64,000 nucleotides of DNA from Hugenholtzia roseola DSM 9546 (GTDB lineage Bacteria > Bacteroidota > Bacteroidia > Cytophagales > Bernardetiaceae). The first letter of the stretch is position 1; the number at the start of each line of letters is the position of its first letter. Shown here piece by piece: positions 9,577 to 18,914 of the stretch. The position numbers and the translations under genes are program-made. Under the pieces are notes generated by a model. That model worked only from the letters and a program-made list of their open reading frames with translations. It was not told the DNA's origin and did not search any database. Location: contig NZ_KE383881.1 of assembly GCF_000422585.1 (NCBI RefSeq), positions 143,057 to 207,056 on the forward strand, in the 5' to 3' direction.

Positions 9577-9798
9577 ATGTATTGGACTCTCGAACTTGCT
9601 TCTTATTTAGAAGATGCTCCCTGGCCTGCCACCAAAGATGAGCTTATCGATTACGCTACGCGCACAGGTGCGCCGATGGAAGTCATAGAAAACCTCCAAG
9701 ATTTGGAAGATGATGGCGAGCCTTACGAAAGCATCGAGGAGATTTGGCCTGATTATCCCACCAAAGAGGATTTCTTTTTCAACGAAGATGAATACTAA
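9577..9798 (+). CDS. DUF2795-like small acidic protein
   Basis: 73 aa. MYWTLELASYLEDAPWPATKDELIDYATRTGAP is the pattern of small DUF2795 proteins (helical, A-x-YL-x-x-a-x-WPATKxELIdyA). In Bacteroidota these are followed by an acidic tail, here ENLQDLEDDGEPYESIEEIW and ending FFFNEDEY. I chose the ATG at 9577 because the longer frame from 9523 adds only a hydrophobic read-through of leader sequence. Cytoplasmic, function unknown. A strong terminator follows directly, so it is probably a monocistronic gene. Confidence 0.85.
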   Translation: MYWTLELASYLEDAPWPATKDELIDYATRTGAPMEVIENLQDLEDDGEPYESIEEIWPDYPTKEDFFFNEDEY

Positions 9799-9803
9799 GC
9801 GAA

Positions 9804-9840
9804 AAACTAACATTTCTTTGGGAAATGTTAGTTTTTTTTA
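9804..9840 (+). terminator. terminator after the DUF2795-like gene
   Basis: 12-bp stem AACTAACATTTC / GAAATGTTAGTT with a 5-nt loop, followed by T8. Confidence 0.85.
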
Positions 9841-9996
9841 GCTCCCTACCCAAAAAGGTGCGATTTGGCGACGCTGCAAAAGCCTGCTTTCATTTTTTTT
9901 CCTATTTTTGTGAAGCCAAAAAACGCGCTCTTTTTTTATCGCTTTTTCAAAAGTAGGCGGCTTGGGCTTTTCTGTAGCTGCTCAAAAAATGCAATC

Positions 9997-11064
9997 ATGT
10001 CTGAACAAAAAAATTCTACTGCTATTTCCAATAAGGCTGCTACAAGCCTGCAAAACGACTTGCTCCTTCGTGCTGCCAAAGGCGAACAGGTAGAGCGTCC
10101 CCCCGTCTGGGTCATGCGACAGGCAGGGCGTATTTTGCCTCAATACCGCGCTGTGCGTGAGCGGCTTTCGGGTTTTATCGAGCTGGTTACTACGCCCGAA
10201 TTAGCTGCCGAAGTTACTTTGCAGCCCGTTGATATTTTGGGCGTAGATGCGGCTATTATTTTTTCAGATATTTTGGTTGTCCCCGAAGCGATGGGGCTGC
10301 CCTATGAGATGATAGAAAAAAGGGGACCTTATTTTCCCAACACAATCCAAACGGTTGAAGATTTAGACAAACTCCCCACTCAAATAGACGTTGCCGACCG
10401 CCTAAGTTATGTCTTTGAAGCGATTGCGCTCACCAAAAAAGCCTTAGCAGGGCGCGTGCCGCTGATAGGTTTTGCAGGCGCACCCTTCACTATTTTTGCT
10501 TATATGGTAGAAGGCAAAGGCTCTAAAACTTTCGATAAAGCCAAAAAAATGCTTTATACGCAGCCCGATTTGGCACACGCGCTTTTAGAAAAAATCACCC
10601 AAACGACGATAACTTACCTCCGTTTGCAGGTAGAAGCAGGTGCAGATTTGTTACAAGTATTCGATTCTTGGGCAGGTTTGCTCTCTTTGGAGCAGTATCG
10701 CATTTTTAGCTTGCCTTATTTGCAAAAAATTTGTCAGGCAATTCCACAAGTCCCCAAGACGATTTTTGCCAAAGGCGCAGTGGCGGCGCGTCAGGACATT
10801 GCTCATTTAGATTGTCAGGTGGTGGGGCTGGATTGGACAATGCCCATTGCCGAATCGCGTGCCTTAGCAGGTGAAAAGACCTTACAAGGCAATTTAGACC
10901 CTTGTGCTTTGTATGCTTCCTTTGCCGAAGTAGAAAAAATGACGCGCCAGATGCTCATCGAATTTGGCAGGCAGAAACATATTGCCAACTTAGGGCATGG
11001 CGTGTATCCCGATACGGAATGGGAAAAGGTGAAATGTTTTATCGATACGGTCAAGGGTTTTTAA
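9997..11064 (+). CDS. hemE: uroporphyrinogen decarboxylase
   Basis: Converts uroporphyrinogen III to coproporphyrinogen III in heme biosynthesis. Family hallmarks are present: [18 protein letters not shown] near the N-terminus (substrate-binding arginines), [11 protein letters not shown] (the active-site Asp), [23 protein letters not shown] and the C-terminal [10 protein letters not shown] (conserved His). 355 aa from the ATG at 9997. The frame extends to 9865 but those 44 residues are leader translation. No other heme gene is adjacent. Confidence 0.97.
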   Translation: MSEQKNSTAISNKAATSLQNDLLLRAAKGEQVERPPVWVMRQAGRILPQYRAVRERLSGFIELVTTPELAAEVTLQPVDILGVDAAIIFSDILVVPEAMGLPYEMIEKRGPYFPNTIQTVEDLDKLPTQIDVADRLSYVFEAIALTKKALAGRVPLIGFAGAPFTIFAYMVEGKGSKTFDKAKKMLYTQPDLAHALLEKITQTTITYLRLQVEAGADLLQVFDSWAGLLSLEQYRIFSLPYLQKICQAIPQVPKTIFAKGAVAARQDIAHLDCQVVGLDWTMPIAESRALAGEKTLQGNLDPCALYASFAEVEKMTRQMLIEFGRQKHIANLGHGVYPDTEWEKVKCFIDTVKGF

Positions 11065-11143
11065 GACTCGAAACCGCGCTTGCCGTTTTGCCACTGTTTG
11101 TGTTCTTTTTTTTCGACCTTCGTAAAAATTTAAACCCAAAATT

Positions 11144-11182
11144 AAACCCTAAGCGTCGTAAAGATACTTAGGGTTTGTTTTG
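11144..11182. terminator. hairpin between hemE and psd (convergent)
   Basis: Stem AAACCCTAAG (11144-11153) / CTTAGGGTTT (11167-11176) followed by GTTTTG. It lies 80 bp after hemE and 56 bp beyond the psd stop, so it may serve both. Confidence 0.7.
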
Positions 11183-11237
11183 GATTTTGCTTCAATCCAA
11201 CTTCGGACAAGATAATATTTTCCTCTACAAATTTGGG

Positions 11238-11891
11238 CTACCAAGTAGCGATAACCGTTTTTCCTGCCTTCGTAACTTGCTGTAAATCAACTTCAATTTT
11301 GGCATCTAAGGGAAGAAACAAATCCACACGTGAGCCGAATTTGATAAAGCCAAATTCTTGTCCTTGCTCTACAATTTGCTCCTCTTTTACATACCAACAA
11401 ATTCTACGCGCAAGTGCGCCTGCTATCTGTCGCATCAGTAGTTCTTTTCCGCTGCGGTGCTGCAATACAACAGTGGTGCGCTCGTTGTCGGTGCTTGCCT
11501 TTGGATGCCAAGCGACTAAGTAAAGACCGGGGTGATATTTAAAAAACTTTACCTTTCCTGTAATGGGGTTGCGATTGACATGCACATTGATAGGCGACAT
11601 AAAAATTGAAACCTGTTTGCGTTTGCCCTTGAAATATTCAGGCTCTTCTACTTCCTCTATCACGACAACTTTTCCGTCGGCAGGAGCTAAGATTTGGTTT
11701 TCATTTTTTTCTATCACGACAGTTGGGTTGCGGAAAAATTGCAACACAACCAAGAAAAAGAACAATCCTATTCCGATGGCGATATTGTGAATCCAGACGT
11801 TTTCGGTAAAGTAGTGTGCTGCGCCAATGAGAGCGGCGAGAGCTAAGGTGGTTATCAATAAGGAGGGATACCCTTCGCGGTGAATAGTCAT
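11238..11891 (-). CDS. psd: phosphatidylserine decarboxylase family protein
   Basis: 217 aa, the short (archaeal/Bacteroidota-type) PSD that makes phosphatidylethanolamine. Two hydrophobic segments near the N-terminus (SLLITTLALAALIGAAHYF and NIAIGIGLFFFLVVLQFFF-like) anchor it in the inner membrane. APADGKVV, SIFMSPINVHVNRNPITG and YHPGLYLVAWHPKAS are family blocks. The self-cleavage site that yields the pyruvoyl group is the GS in IKFGSRVDLF. A longer frame to 12017 overlaps the promoter, so the ATG at 11891 (MTIHREGYP) is chosen. Confidence 0.93.
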   Translation of the reverse strand: MTIHREGYPSLLITTLALAALIGAAHYFTENVWIHNIAIGIGLFFFLVVLQFFRNPTVVIEKNENQILAPADGKVVVIEEVEEPEYFKGKRKQVSIFMSPINVHVNRNPITGKVKFFKYHPGLYLVAWHPKASTDNERTTVVLQHRSGKELLMRQIAGALARRICWYVKEEQIVEQGQEFGFIKFGSRVDLFLPLDAKIEVDLQQVTKAGKTVIATW

Positions 11892-11987
11892 AAGAGTTGG
11901 GATTGGTGTAAAAAAGCAAATTCGAGCGTGCTGCCAAAAGGAGGCTAAGAATGGGGTTTGAGGCAAGTTCTTCAAAGAAAGAAGCGG

Positions 11988-12018
11988 CAAATTTAAGCCT
12001 TCTACAACGAATCTCAAA
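11988..12018 (-). promoter_or_regulatory. promoter for psd
   Basis: Minus-strand TTTG (12015-12018), 19-bp spacer, TAAATTTG (11988-11995), 97 bp upstream of the ATG at 11891. It lies inside the artificially long frame, which supports the short start. Confidence 0.6.
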
Positions 12019-12205
12019 ACATCAAGATTTAAAAAATGTAAAGGCGAGCTTTTCTTAGCCCAAAACTAAACTCATAGCTTGTAATTTTCGTTTAAGAAAA
12101 ACAACTTATGCCCCAAATTGGCTACTGCGGCTGCCTTGCAGAAAGGCGGCACACTTCAAAAATTGTCTATCCTTATCTTCTCTATTACGATACAATTCGT
12201 TGATT

Positions 12206-13210
12206 ATGAGCAACTTAACCCTGCCTCCCAATTTAGTCCAGCAGTTGCCCCTAAGTGTAGGCGTGCAGCTTTCTCAAATGCCACAGGCAGCGCAAGAAGA
12301 ATTTTTCCACCTCTATACCAGCCAAGCACGTTCTACTTCGGTTTCCTATATTCTGCACCTTTTGGTCATGGGTACGCATTATGCTTATCTGAATAAATGG
12401 ATTTCCCAACTTTTTTATTGGCTTACGGCTGGCGGTTTCGGCTTCTGGTGGCTCATAGATTTGGCGCGTATTCCGAGTATGGTACAAAAGTATAATAATC
12501 AAATCGCTGAAACGATTATGAAAGATTTGCTTATCAAATACGAAACCAAATCGGAAGCCTATTTGCGCAAGCATGCCTATGCGCACCCCGATAGAGAGCG
12601 CAATTTGAAAAGCACACATCCGATTGTCAGCAGCAAACCCAGCTTGCCGCCCCTGCGTCCGCGCCCTTTGAAGCCTGCCCTCAAAGACGCGCTCAATCCT
12701 TCGCTCGAACACCTGCAAATGGATAGCCTCTTAGACTACGACTTCAAAACTTGGCGGGTAGCCCAAGAGTGGCAATACGATTGGGAAGATGGCGAAAGTC
12801 TGCGCGAATTTAAGTTGGTTTCTGAAATGGAAGCCCAAAGTCTGACTCTTTACCTTAAAAAAGAAGGCGGACATTTGGAGGTCTTTGTGGCACAAAAAAT
12901 AAACATTCACCTTTTAGATGAAGAATTAGAAGAGGAAATCCTAACCAAACAAAAACCGCGCAATGTATTAGCCTATAAAGAGCAGAATTTTTATAGAGAG
13001 CCGCAGCGTAAGGGCTTTTGCTTCGATATGAGCCTGCCGAACCCCGTAACCAAGCTCATGGCATGGGAATATTTCAATGAGGCACAAGACCAAATCCTAC
13101 GCCTCGAAACTTACGACCAAAATCAAGGCTATCGCGCCCTTATCGGAGAGCGCGTTTCGGTTTATGAATTTAGCAATATTTTGCTCAAAGGGATTCAAGA
13201 TTTTGACTAA
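12206..13210 (+). CDS. TM2-domain / DUF4178-like membrane protein
   Basis: 334 aa. Residues about 50-95 (SYILHLLVMGTHYAYLNKW...FYWLTAGGFGFWWLIDLARIP) form a TM2 domain, two transmembrane helices with the characteristic G-x-H-x-x-Y and GGFGxWWLIDL signature. Basic residues and a proline-rich linker (PPLRPRPLKPALK) follow. The C-terminal approximately 160 residues (YDFKTWRVAQEWQYDWEDG...) form a beta-rich domain resembling DUF4178. Substrate unknown. The start at ATG 12206 was preferred over a TTG two codons upstream. Only 47 bp separate it from the flippase gene downstream, so the two may be co-transcribed. Confidence 0.8.
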   Translation: MSNLTLPPNLVQQLPLSVGVQLSQMPQAAQEEFFHLYTSQARSTSVSYILHLLVMGTHYAYLNKWISQLFYWLTAGGFGFWWLIDLARIPSMVQKYNNQIAETIMKDLLIKYETKSEAYLRKHAYAHPDRERNLKSTHPIVSSKPSLPPLRPRPLKPALKDALNPSLEHLQMDSLLDYDFKTWRVAQEWQYDWEDGESLREFKLVSEMEAQSLTLYLKKEGGHLEVFVAQKINIHLLDEELEEEILTKQKPRNVLAYKEQNFYREPQRKGFCFDMSLPNPVTKLMAWEYFNEAQDQILRLETYDQNQGYRALIGERVSVYEFSNILLKGIQDFD

Positions 13211-13257
13211 CTTGCTGCCTTTATCGGCACAGTGCCTCTTTTCTTTATCTCTTTTTT

Positions 13258-14787
13258 ATGAGCTTTCTCAAAAAATTAGCTTCTGACACCGCTATTTATG
13301 GCGTGAGCAGCCTTTTGGGGCGTTTCCTAAACTACGTCTTAGTGCCTTTCCACACAGGCATCTTCAAACCCGAAGAATATGGTATCGTTTCGGTTTTTTA
13401 TGCCTATGCAGTCCTCTTAAACGTCGTTTATACCTACGGCTTCGAAACGGCGTTTTTTCGTTTTGCTACGCTTGCCAAACAAAACAACACAAACGATACA
13501 GCAGGAAAAACAGCCTCGCCCGAACAGGTCTTCAATCTTGCCCTAACTTCGCTTTTGCTTAGTAGCCTGATTTTTTCGAGCCTTCTTTTCTTTTTTGCCC
13601 CTGAAATTGCGACTTTTTTAGGCTATCCCTCTGCCCAAAATTACCTCTATTGGTTCGCCCTGATTTTAGCCATCGATGCAGTGGTGGCGATTCCCTTTGC
13701 GCGTTTGCGCTTGGAAAATAAGGCGAAAAAGTTTGCTTTTATTAAGTCTTTCAATATCGTACTAAACGTTTTTTTTAATTATTTTTTCCTTTATTTTCTA
13801 AAAAATGCTGCCGAAGGAACTGCCTTTGAAGGGCTGAAACCCTTAGCCGATTGGCTTTATGACCCCAATTTAGGACTTGGTTATGTTTTTTTAGCCAATC
13901 TAATTGCTAATTTTTGCTTTCTGCCCTTGCTCTATGCCGAATGGCGGCGTTTTCGTTGGGTTTGGCTGCCCAATTTATGGAAAAAAATGTGGCTTTATGG
14001 CTACCCTATCCTATTGATAGGCTTGGCATATAGCGTGATGAGCGTGGCGGATAGGACATTTTTGGAGTGGTGGCTGCCGCCTAATTTTTATCAAGGGCGC
14101 AGCAGCCTTGATGCCGTTGGGATTTATTCGGCTTGCTACAAGTTTTCCATTTTTATCAATTTGGCGGTGCAGGCTTTTAAATATGCTGCCGAACCTTTCT
14201 TTTTTGCCAAAGCCGCCGACAAGGATTCGCCACAGACCTTTGCCACTATTTCCACTTACTTTTTATGGGCTTGTTTGGCAATGTTTGTAGCGGTGAGCCT
14301 TAATATTGGTTGGCTCGCGCAGTGGCTTATTTCGCGCCCTGATTATAGAGAAGGACTGGAAATTGTGCCAATTTTGTTATTATCCAATACCTTTTTAGGA
14401 CTTTATTACAATATTTCAGTAGCTTTTAAAGTTTCAGACCGTACTTATTTGGGCATCTACACAACACTAATCGGCGCACTGGTTTCAATTGGAGTCAATT
14501 ACGCCCTTATTCCTCATTTGGGCTATATGGGCAGTGCTTGGGCTACTTTGGGGAGTTATGCCCTGATGCTGCTAACGGCGTATTTTTTGGGGCAGCGTTA
14601 TTTTCCAATTCCCTATCCTTGGGGGCGCATGTTGGTGTTAATAGGCGTTGCTTGTAGCATTATTTTATACTTTCATTTTTTACAAAGAGAAATTTATACT
14701 TCTATACAATTCGTAGATTATATTTTACCTAATTTTGTATTGCTTATTTTTGTAATAGTGAGTTATCTTTTCGTAAAAAAGTCATAA
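13258..14787 (+). CDS. polysaccharide/lipid flippase (MATE/Wzx-like)
   Basis: 509-aa inner-membrane protein with about 12-14 hydrophobic helices. The N-terminus SFLKKLASDTAIYGVSSLLGRFLNYVLVPFHTGIF and GIVSVFYAYAVLLNVVYTYGFETAFFRF are characteristic of Wzx/RfbX-type oligosaccharide flippases that move undecaprenyl-linked sugars across the membrane. No glycosyltransferase genes surround it, so the substrate polymer cannot be inferred. It starts with ATG at 13258 directly after the TM2 gene. Element R begins 28 bp after its stop. Confidence 0.9.
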   Translation: MSFLKKLASDTAIYGVSSLLGRFLNYVLVPFHTGIFKPEEYGIVSVFYAYAVLLNVVYTYGFETAFFRFATLAKQNNTNDTAGKTASPEQVFNLALTSLLLSSLIFSSLLFFFAPEIATFLGYPSAQNYLYWFALILAIDAVVAIPFARLRLENKAKKFAFIKSFNIVLNVFFNYFFLYFLKNAAEGTAFEGLKPLADWLYDPNLGLGYVFLANLIANFCFLPLLYAEWRRFRWVWLPNLWKKMWLYGYPILLIGLAYSVMSVADRTFLEWWLPPNFYQGRSSLDAVGIYSACYKFSIFINLAVQAFKYAAEPFFFAKAADKDSPQTFATISTYFLWACLAMFVAVSLNIGWLAQWLISRPDYREGLEIVPILLLSNTFLGLYYNISVAFKVSDRTYLGIYTTLIGALVSIGVNYALIPHLGYMGSAWATLGSYALMLLTAYFLGQRYFPIPYPWGRMLVLIGVACSIILYFHFLQREIYTSIQFVDYILPNFVLLIFVIVSYLFVKKS

Positions 14788-14814
14788 ACTTGATGATAGG
14801 ATACGATGATGTAA

Positions 14815-15000
14815 AATTCTAAAAAATAGATTCAAATGTAGGGACAAGGCACTGCCTTGTCCGAAGTGAGATTGAAATAAAAAAGGTTTTTCAAACCCAA
14901 AAATTGGGTTCAGCCCAAATTTTATTTCATTTCTAATTTGACAAAACTTTGACAAAATAAGGCTTTTTACAGAACTTAACATTACTGGGGTTTGGGGTGG
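14815..15000 (+). repeat. dispersed element R, copy 4 (full length)
   Basis: Best copy. Palindrome GGACAAGGCA-C-TGCCTTGTCC at 14842-14862, then CCGAAGTGAGATTGAAATAA, GGTTTTTCAAACCC, GGGTTCAGCCCAAATTTTAT, TTCTAATTTGACAAAAC and CAGAACTTAACATTACTG. The entire order is repeated, inverted, at 18915-19088. Confidence 0.85.
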
Positions 15001-15100
15001 GGTGCATTTAAGACTTTTATCGTTGCAACAACGCCCAGAAATTAACATTATCTTCCTTTGTAGCAGGGTGCATTTTGAACTTTTGTCGTTACAACAGCAG
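14979..15100 (+). repeat. two tandem units at the right end of element R copy 4
   Basis: Unit 1 (about 14979-15036) and unit 2 (about 15043-15100) share TTAACATTA..., GGGTGCATTTt/aAgACTTTT, TCGTTgCAACAaC. About 64-bp spacing, non-coding, just before the recO stop. Confidence 0.6.
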
Positions 15101-15109
15101 TCGGCAGGC

Positions 15110-15799
15110 TTACTCAAAAACGCTTTTGAGTACAGGCAGCGAGCGCAAAAAGTGCATTTCTTCTATTTGGCTTTTGTAGAAGCGCAAAATGCTATCCAAT
15201 AAAATACGCCTTTGTCGCAGGCTAATGGGAGGAATTGCCTCCTGATAGGGCGAACGCCAAAGGAGTTCCATATAAAGCAAGCCTTCTTCATCTAAGGGAA
15301 AATGGTTGGGTGCCATCTCTAATAAATCTTGCACTTTTTCTATGCCAAATCCTAAAAAAGTAATGAGTTTGAGCAAAAATTGTAAGTGGAAATTTTCGTA
15401 TTGTGTAGGCAGTTGGTCTAAGGTTGTAAAACTTTGTACTAAAAAATGGTATAAGTCGGGTTGTCTTTCTTCTTCTTGCAAGCATTTTCGCAGTACCTCT
15501 GTTAGGAAAAGTGAGATGGTAGTTTTGCGAATCTCGAAAGGCAGTTCGGCGTAGGCATACAAAATTTGGGCATCAGAAATATAGTTTAGTCCTTTATTGG
15601 GGCGGTTATAGACGACCAAATCTAAGATATAAAGCGGCTGATAGAGGGCTAATTTTTTTTGTGCCGCCTTACTTTTTTGTTTCACCCCCTTAATTAGATA
15701 GCTTTTATTTCCGAATTTTTCTGTAAAAATTTTGCAAATAATAGAACTTTCACCGTAAGGGGTATAGCCCAACACGATACCAGCCGTTTTTTCGAGCAT
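15110..15799 (-). CDS. recO: DNA repair protein RecO
   Basis: 229 aa. The N-terminal OB-fold segment reads MLEKTAGIVLGYTPYGESSIICKIFTEKFG...LIKGVKQKSK, which is the RecO signature, and the rest is helical. RecO loads RecA onto SSB-coated single-stranded DNA with RecR. The zinc-finger cysteines present in some RecO proteins are absent, as is usual in Bacteroidota. Only 14 bp separate it from the stop of crtZ upstream on the same strand. Confidence 0.9.
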   Translation of the reverse strand: MLEKTAGIVLGYTPYGESSIICKIFTEKFGNKSYLIKGVKQKSKAAQKKLALYQPLYILDLVVYNRPNKGLNYISDAQILYAYAELPFEIRKTTISLFLTEVLRKCLQEEERQPDLYHFLVQSFTTLDQLPTQYENFHLQFLLKLITFLGFGIEKVQDLLEMAPNHFPLDEEGLLYMELLWRSPYQEAIPPISLRQRRILLDSILRFYKSQIEEMHFLRSLPVLKSVFE

Positions 15800-15813
15800 G
15801 TATGATTTCCAAG

Positions 15814-16323
15814 TTAAGAGGTAAGGGGTTCGGTTGTTGTATTTTTCAAATCCTGACGATTTGCGTCCTTGTTATTCGCCTCATATTTGGCAGGTGCGTA
15901 GAGAAAGCCAAAGGCTTCGCCGCCTTCTTTGCTATGATAGCGATGATGCACGCCATGCGCTCGAATGATGCGTTTTAGGTAGGAATTTGAGATTTTAAAG
16001 CGCAGGAAAGGCACGCGATTGTGTGCCAAAACGTCGTGAAAAATGGCGTAGAAGATGCCATAAAGCGCGATACCTGCGCCAATGGGAAAGAGCCACGCCC
16101 ATTCTTGCACCTGCCACCCTACTACAATAAAGGCTACCGATTGTAGGGTAAAAAAGACGGCAAAAATATCATTGACTTCCCACCAATGTTTGCGCGGCGT
16201 GTGATGACTTTTGTGAATAAACCACAAAACCCCGTGCATTAAGTATTTGTGAGTAGCCCAAGCGATTCCTTCCATCGCGACTGCGGTCAGGATAATAACC
16301 AAGATTTGAAGAGAAACTGCCAT
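15814..16323 (-). CDS. crtZ: beta-carotene hydroxylase
   Basis: 169-aa membrane di-iron hydroxylase that adds 3-hydroxyl groups to beta-ionone rings (beta-carotene to zeaxanthin). All four histidine clusters of the fatty-acid-hydroxylase superfamily are visible: HKYLMH, HKSHHTPRKHWWEVND, HDVLAHNR and HGVHHRYHSKEGGEAFGFLYAP, with about four hydrophobic segments. The C-terminal tail after KYEAN is variable. Co-directional and close to recO (14 bp). Together with the CruF-like gene at 44.1 kb it indicates a pigmented organism. Confidence 0.95.
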   Translation of the reverse strand: MAVSLQILVIILTAVAMEGIAWATHKYLMHGVLWFIHKSHHTPRKHWWEVNDIFAVFFTLQSVAFIVVGWQVQEWAWLFPIGAGIALYGIFYAIFHDVLAHNRVPFLRFKISNSYLKRIIRAHGVHHRYHSKEGGEAFGFLYAPAKYEANNKDANRQDLKNTTTEPLTS

Positions 16324-16399
16324 CAGAAAGTAGGGAATAAGGTTCGAATTTTTTGCGTTTTCAAATCATAGAACTCGAAACTTATTAAAAAGTTTGACT

Positions 16400-17155
16400 T
16401 CAATAGCCTTTCTTGAAACGCTGCGGACAAAGTACCCTATCAAAGGAGTAGGCTAAGGAGATGCCAAAAAAGTAGTAAATGTCGTTGTTTTCAGGGTTAA
16501 AAAACTGAAACTTTGGTAAGTTGGCATCAGAGGCAAAGCCGTCGATTTGGTCGGTAAAGGTAAAACGTGCGCCAAATTCTGCGCCAATGTTCCAGCCATA
16601 AGGCAGGGCGTATCGAATCCCCAAACCGTAGGGCAGGACAAGCCCCTGTGTAATTTGGGCGTTGTTGCTGTAATTGGTCTTGGTTTGCCAACGGCTTGCG
16701 CCTGCGCCCAAAAAGAGGTAGGGCGAAAGGCGTTTGGTTTCCGATAAGGCTCTAAAATTGCGGAAATTGTATTCCATACGAATGGCAATTTCTATCACAT
16801 CTGCATCAAAGGCGCTACCGCGTATGGCTTGAAAATTATCGTCTGATTCGCGCTCGTCGGCGTGAAGTTTGCCTCCCAAAAGGCTTGCTTGCAAGCCAAA
16901 AGTAGGCGAAAAATTATATTTTACCCAGCCCGAAAGGGCAGGACGAGCGTCGAGGGGACGTATTTGGGGGGCTAAATCGCCTGTGTAATGCAGCGTGCCA
17001 AGCGTTGCGCCTACTTCCCATTGTGCCGAAAGCGAGGTAGGCAGCAGAAAGCCCAAAAGGAATAGGACAGAAAGGCGGTAAGTATTTTTTTTAAGCCAAG
17101 TGGTGTTATTTCTTAAAAAGCCAACAAGGGCAGCCAAAACAGAGAAGGACATCAT
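16400..17155 (-). CDS. PorG-like (DUF6089) outer-membrane beta-barrel protein
   Basis: 251 aa. After an N-terminal hydrophobic signal (LSVLFLLGFLLPTSLSAQ) the mature part begins WEVGATLGTLHYTGDLAP, typical of DUF6089 proteins that include PorG of the type IX secretion system. Alternating strands end in an aromatic C-terminal strand (IYYFFGISLAYSFDRVLCP). The start is uncertain: the ATG at 17155 gives an extended N-terminus (about 45 residues before the Ala-Gln cleavage site), and an internal start closer to the signal peptide is possible. It lies downstream of the related 17457-18632 gene on the same strand, but a terminator separates them. Confidence 0.8.
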   Translation of the reverse strand: MMSFSVLAALVGFLRNNTTWLKKNTYRLSVLFLLGFLLPTSLSAQWEVGATLGTLHYTGDLAPQIRPLDARPALSGWVKYNFSPTFGLQASLLGGKLHADERESDDNFQAIRGSAFDADVIEIAIRMEYNFRNFRALSETKRLSPYLFLGAGASRWQTKTNYSNNAQITQGLVLPYGLGIRYALPYGWNIGAEFGARFTFTDQIDGFASDANLPKFQFFNPENNDIYYFFGISLAYSFDRVLCPQRFKKGY

Positions 17156-17320
17156 GTAAAATGCGAATAAAATTAAAGATTACTTAAAAGAAAGTGTATA
17201 GTTTTTTCAAAAGAGGTAATATTAAGTTAGGTATAAAAAAGCGAAATTTGATATGTTTTTAGTGATTATTCTGAAAGCACCTACTTCAAAAATGTCCCTT
17301 TCGAAGATTTTTAGGGCTAT

Positions 17321-17366
17321 AAAAAAACTTTGTCGGAATAGAAAAATAGGTCATTCCGACAAAGTC
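17321..17366 (-). terminator. terminator after the 17457-18632 gene
   Basis: 13-bp perfect stem ACTTTGTCGGAAT / ATTCCGACAAAGT, followed on the minus strand by T7. The remaining part of the 300-bp gap has no visible gene. Confidence 0.85.
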
Positions 17367-17456
17367 TTGAAATAGTTTTTTAAAACAAAGGCTGCAATAG
17401 AAAGGAAATGTAAAATTTTGTATCGCAAGTTTTCGTGTAGAAAATTTCTAAATTTC

Positions 17457-18632
17457 CTATCTGAAACGAACAGGACACCTTACGCCATGTGGCGGAATGA
17501 TGTAAATAAAGTGGAAACCTGTTAGGATATACACGTCGTTGTCGCGGCTATTGCCTCTGATGCTCCAATATTGAGGGTAAGGGTCGCTACCAAAACCGTC
17601 GAAGGTCTGATACTCTCTGCCGTCGCGTTCGCCACGGTAGGTGTAAAGGTTAGGCAAATAGGCAAGTTCGCCCTGCTGATATTTTTGTTGTAGGTGCAAA
17701 AGGCGGTTGTCTTCCAAAGAGCGGTCGTGAAAGGCGCGTGCCAAGTTGTCGTCGCCAAAGACGCTCATATCTACGTACTTTTTGCTCACATCATCTAAAT
17801 AGTCGGTGAGTAGGAAGCGATAAGATACTTCAAAGGCAATGTCGATGCGGTTAGAGATTTTTTTGCGAACGCCGATACCCAAAGGAAAAGCCACTTGAAT
17901 AGCCGAGTAGTTTTTAGAAGGTAGGTTTCTTTCTGCCACATCTACGCCATTGTAGGTGTAATAAGTGCCTCTGCCTTGTCCCTCTGTGCCTAAGTTGCGT
18001 AGCGCAGTCCATTCGCCCGGCTCCCAATCCACAGGGTCGTCGCCTATGCCTGTTGCGGGTGCTTTCGCTTTGGGGTTGTGGTAGAAAACGCTCACCCCAC
18101 CTACTAAATAGGGGATAAATTCTTTCGGACGACGGTAAAATTCTTTGTTGAGGCGTTCTGCACTCATCAAATCGAGCTGCATAGTAGCCGAAAGTTCAAA
18201 TATATCATTTCTGAAATGCGCATTGCGGATATAGCGATATACGTCGTGCGAATTTGTAGGGTCTGCCGTTACTGTATCTGCCGAAAGGAGTCTGCCCCAA
18301 TGGAAGGCAAGGCGCGTAGAAAATTGAGGTCGCCACTTTTTCTGCACAAAAACGGCAATGTTGGGGCGTGTAAAGCGCAGGTCTGTACTCCAAAAGCCCG
18401 GACGCGGCGTGATGTCGCCAAAATAGTTCATGGCATTGATATTCAAGCCTACACTTACATATTCGCGTCTTTTAGACCATACCCACTTGTGTCCGTGCGG
18501 ACCGCGCAGGGGTGTATTTTTCTTGTAGTAATACTTTTTCCCTACCTGTGCCTTTGCAGTTTGCTGGTCTGAACCTATCATGAAGGCAAAGAGAAGGAAA
18601 AGGGAAAAAAGCAAAAAAGCTATTTTTTTCAT
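17457..18632 (-). CDS. PorG-like (DUF6089) outer-membrane protein
   Basis: 391 aa. Signal peptide MKKIAFLLFSLFLLFAFMIGS...AKAQ, then strands beginning REYVSVGLNINAMNYFGDITP, the DUF6089 pattern shared with the neighbouring 251-aa protein. FIPYLVGGVSVFYHNPKA, IQVAFPLGIGVRKKISNRIDIAFEVSYRFLLTDYLDDVS and a C-terminal VYILTGFHFIYIIP strand support a beta-barrel with a long periplasmic or loop insertion. Start at 18632 (signal peptide) rather than 18680. It has a very good promoter (18732-18762) and its own terminator. Candidate type IX secretion accessory; exact role not decidable. Confidence 0.85.
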   Translation of the reverse strand: MKKIAFLLFSLFLLFAFMIGSDQQTAKAQVGKKYYYKKNTPLRGPHGHKWVWSKRREYVSVGLNINAMNYFGDITPRPGFWSTDLRFTRPNIAVFVQKKWRPQFSTRLAFHWGRLLSADTVTADPTNSHDVYRYIRNAHFRNDIFELSATMQLDLMSAERLNKEFYRRPKEFIPYLVGGVSVFYHNPKAKAPATGIGDDPVDWEPGEWTALRNLGTEGQGRGTYYTYNGVDVAERNLPSKNYSAIQVAFPLGIGVRKKISNRIDIAFEVSYRFLLTDYLDDVSKKYVDMSVFGDDNLARAFHDRSLEDNRLLHLQQKYQQGELAYLPNLYTYRGERDGREYQTFDGFGSDPYPQYWSIRGNSRDNDVYILTGFHFIYIIPPHGVRCPVRFR

Positions 18633-18731
18633 AAATGATAAGGATTTGACGATGAAGGTGAGAGGCAAAGGTTTTGGCAAGGGGTTATGTTATCTAAACA
18701 GCAAAGTGGCTAAAAAATTTTATGCCTTCGG

Positions 18732-18762
18732 CAAAATTAGTTAAAAATTCTCAATGCGCAAA
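18732..18762 (-). promoter_or_regulatory. promoter for the 391-aa DUF6089 gene
   Basis: Minus-strand TTTG (18759-18762), 19-bp spacer, TAATTTTG (18732-18739), 100 bp before the ATG at 18632. Confidence 0.65.
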
Positions 18763-18914
18763 TTGTAGAAGCCTTTTTCTTTTAAATATTGCACAAAATT
18801 AACAAAATCCTCGCGCCACCTTTGTTTGCGCCTTTTTGAATAGTATGCGCAAAAATCGGGCAAAAAAGAGAGAAAGGGCGGCTTGGAAGACGTAGAATTT
18901 TTTTTCTTTACAAT

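Noticed and set aside
14979-15100. CRISPR-like repeats
   Set aside because: Only two imperfect units with no spacer regularity and no cas genes anywhere in the window.
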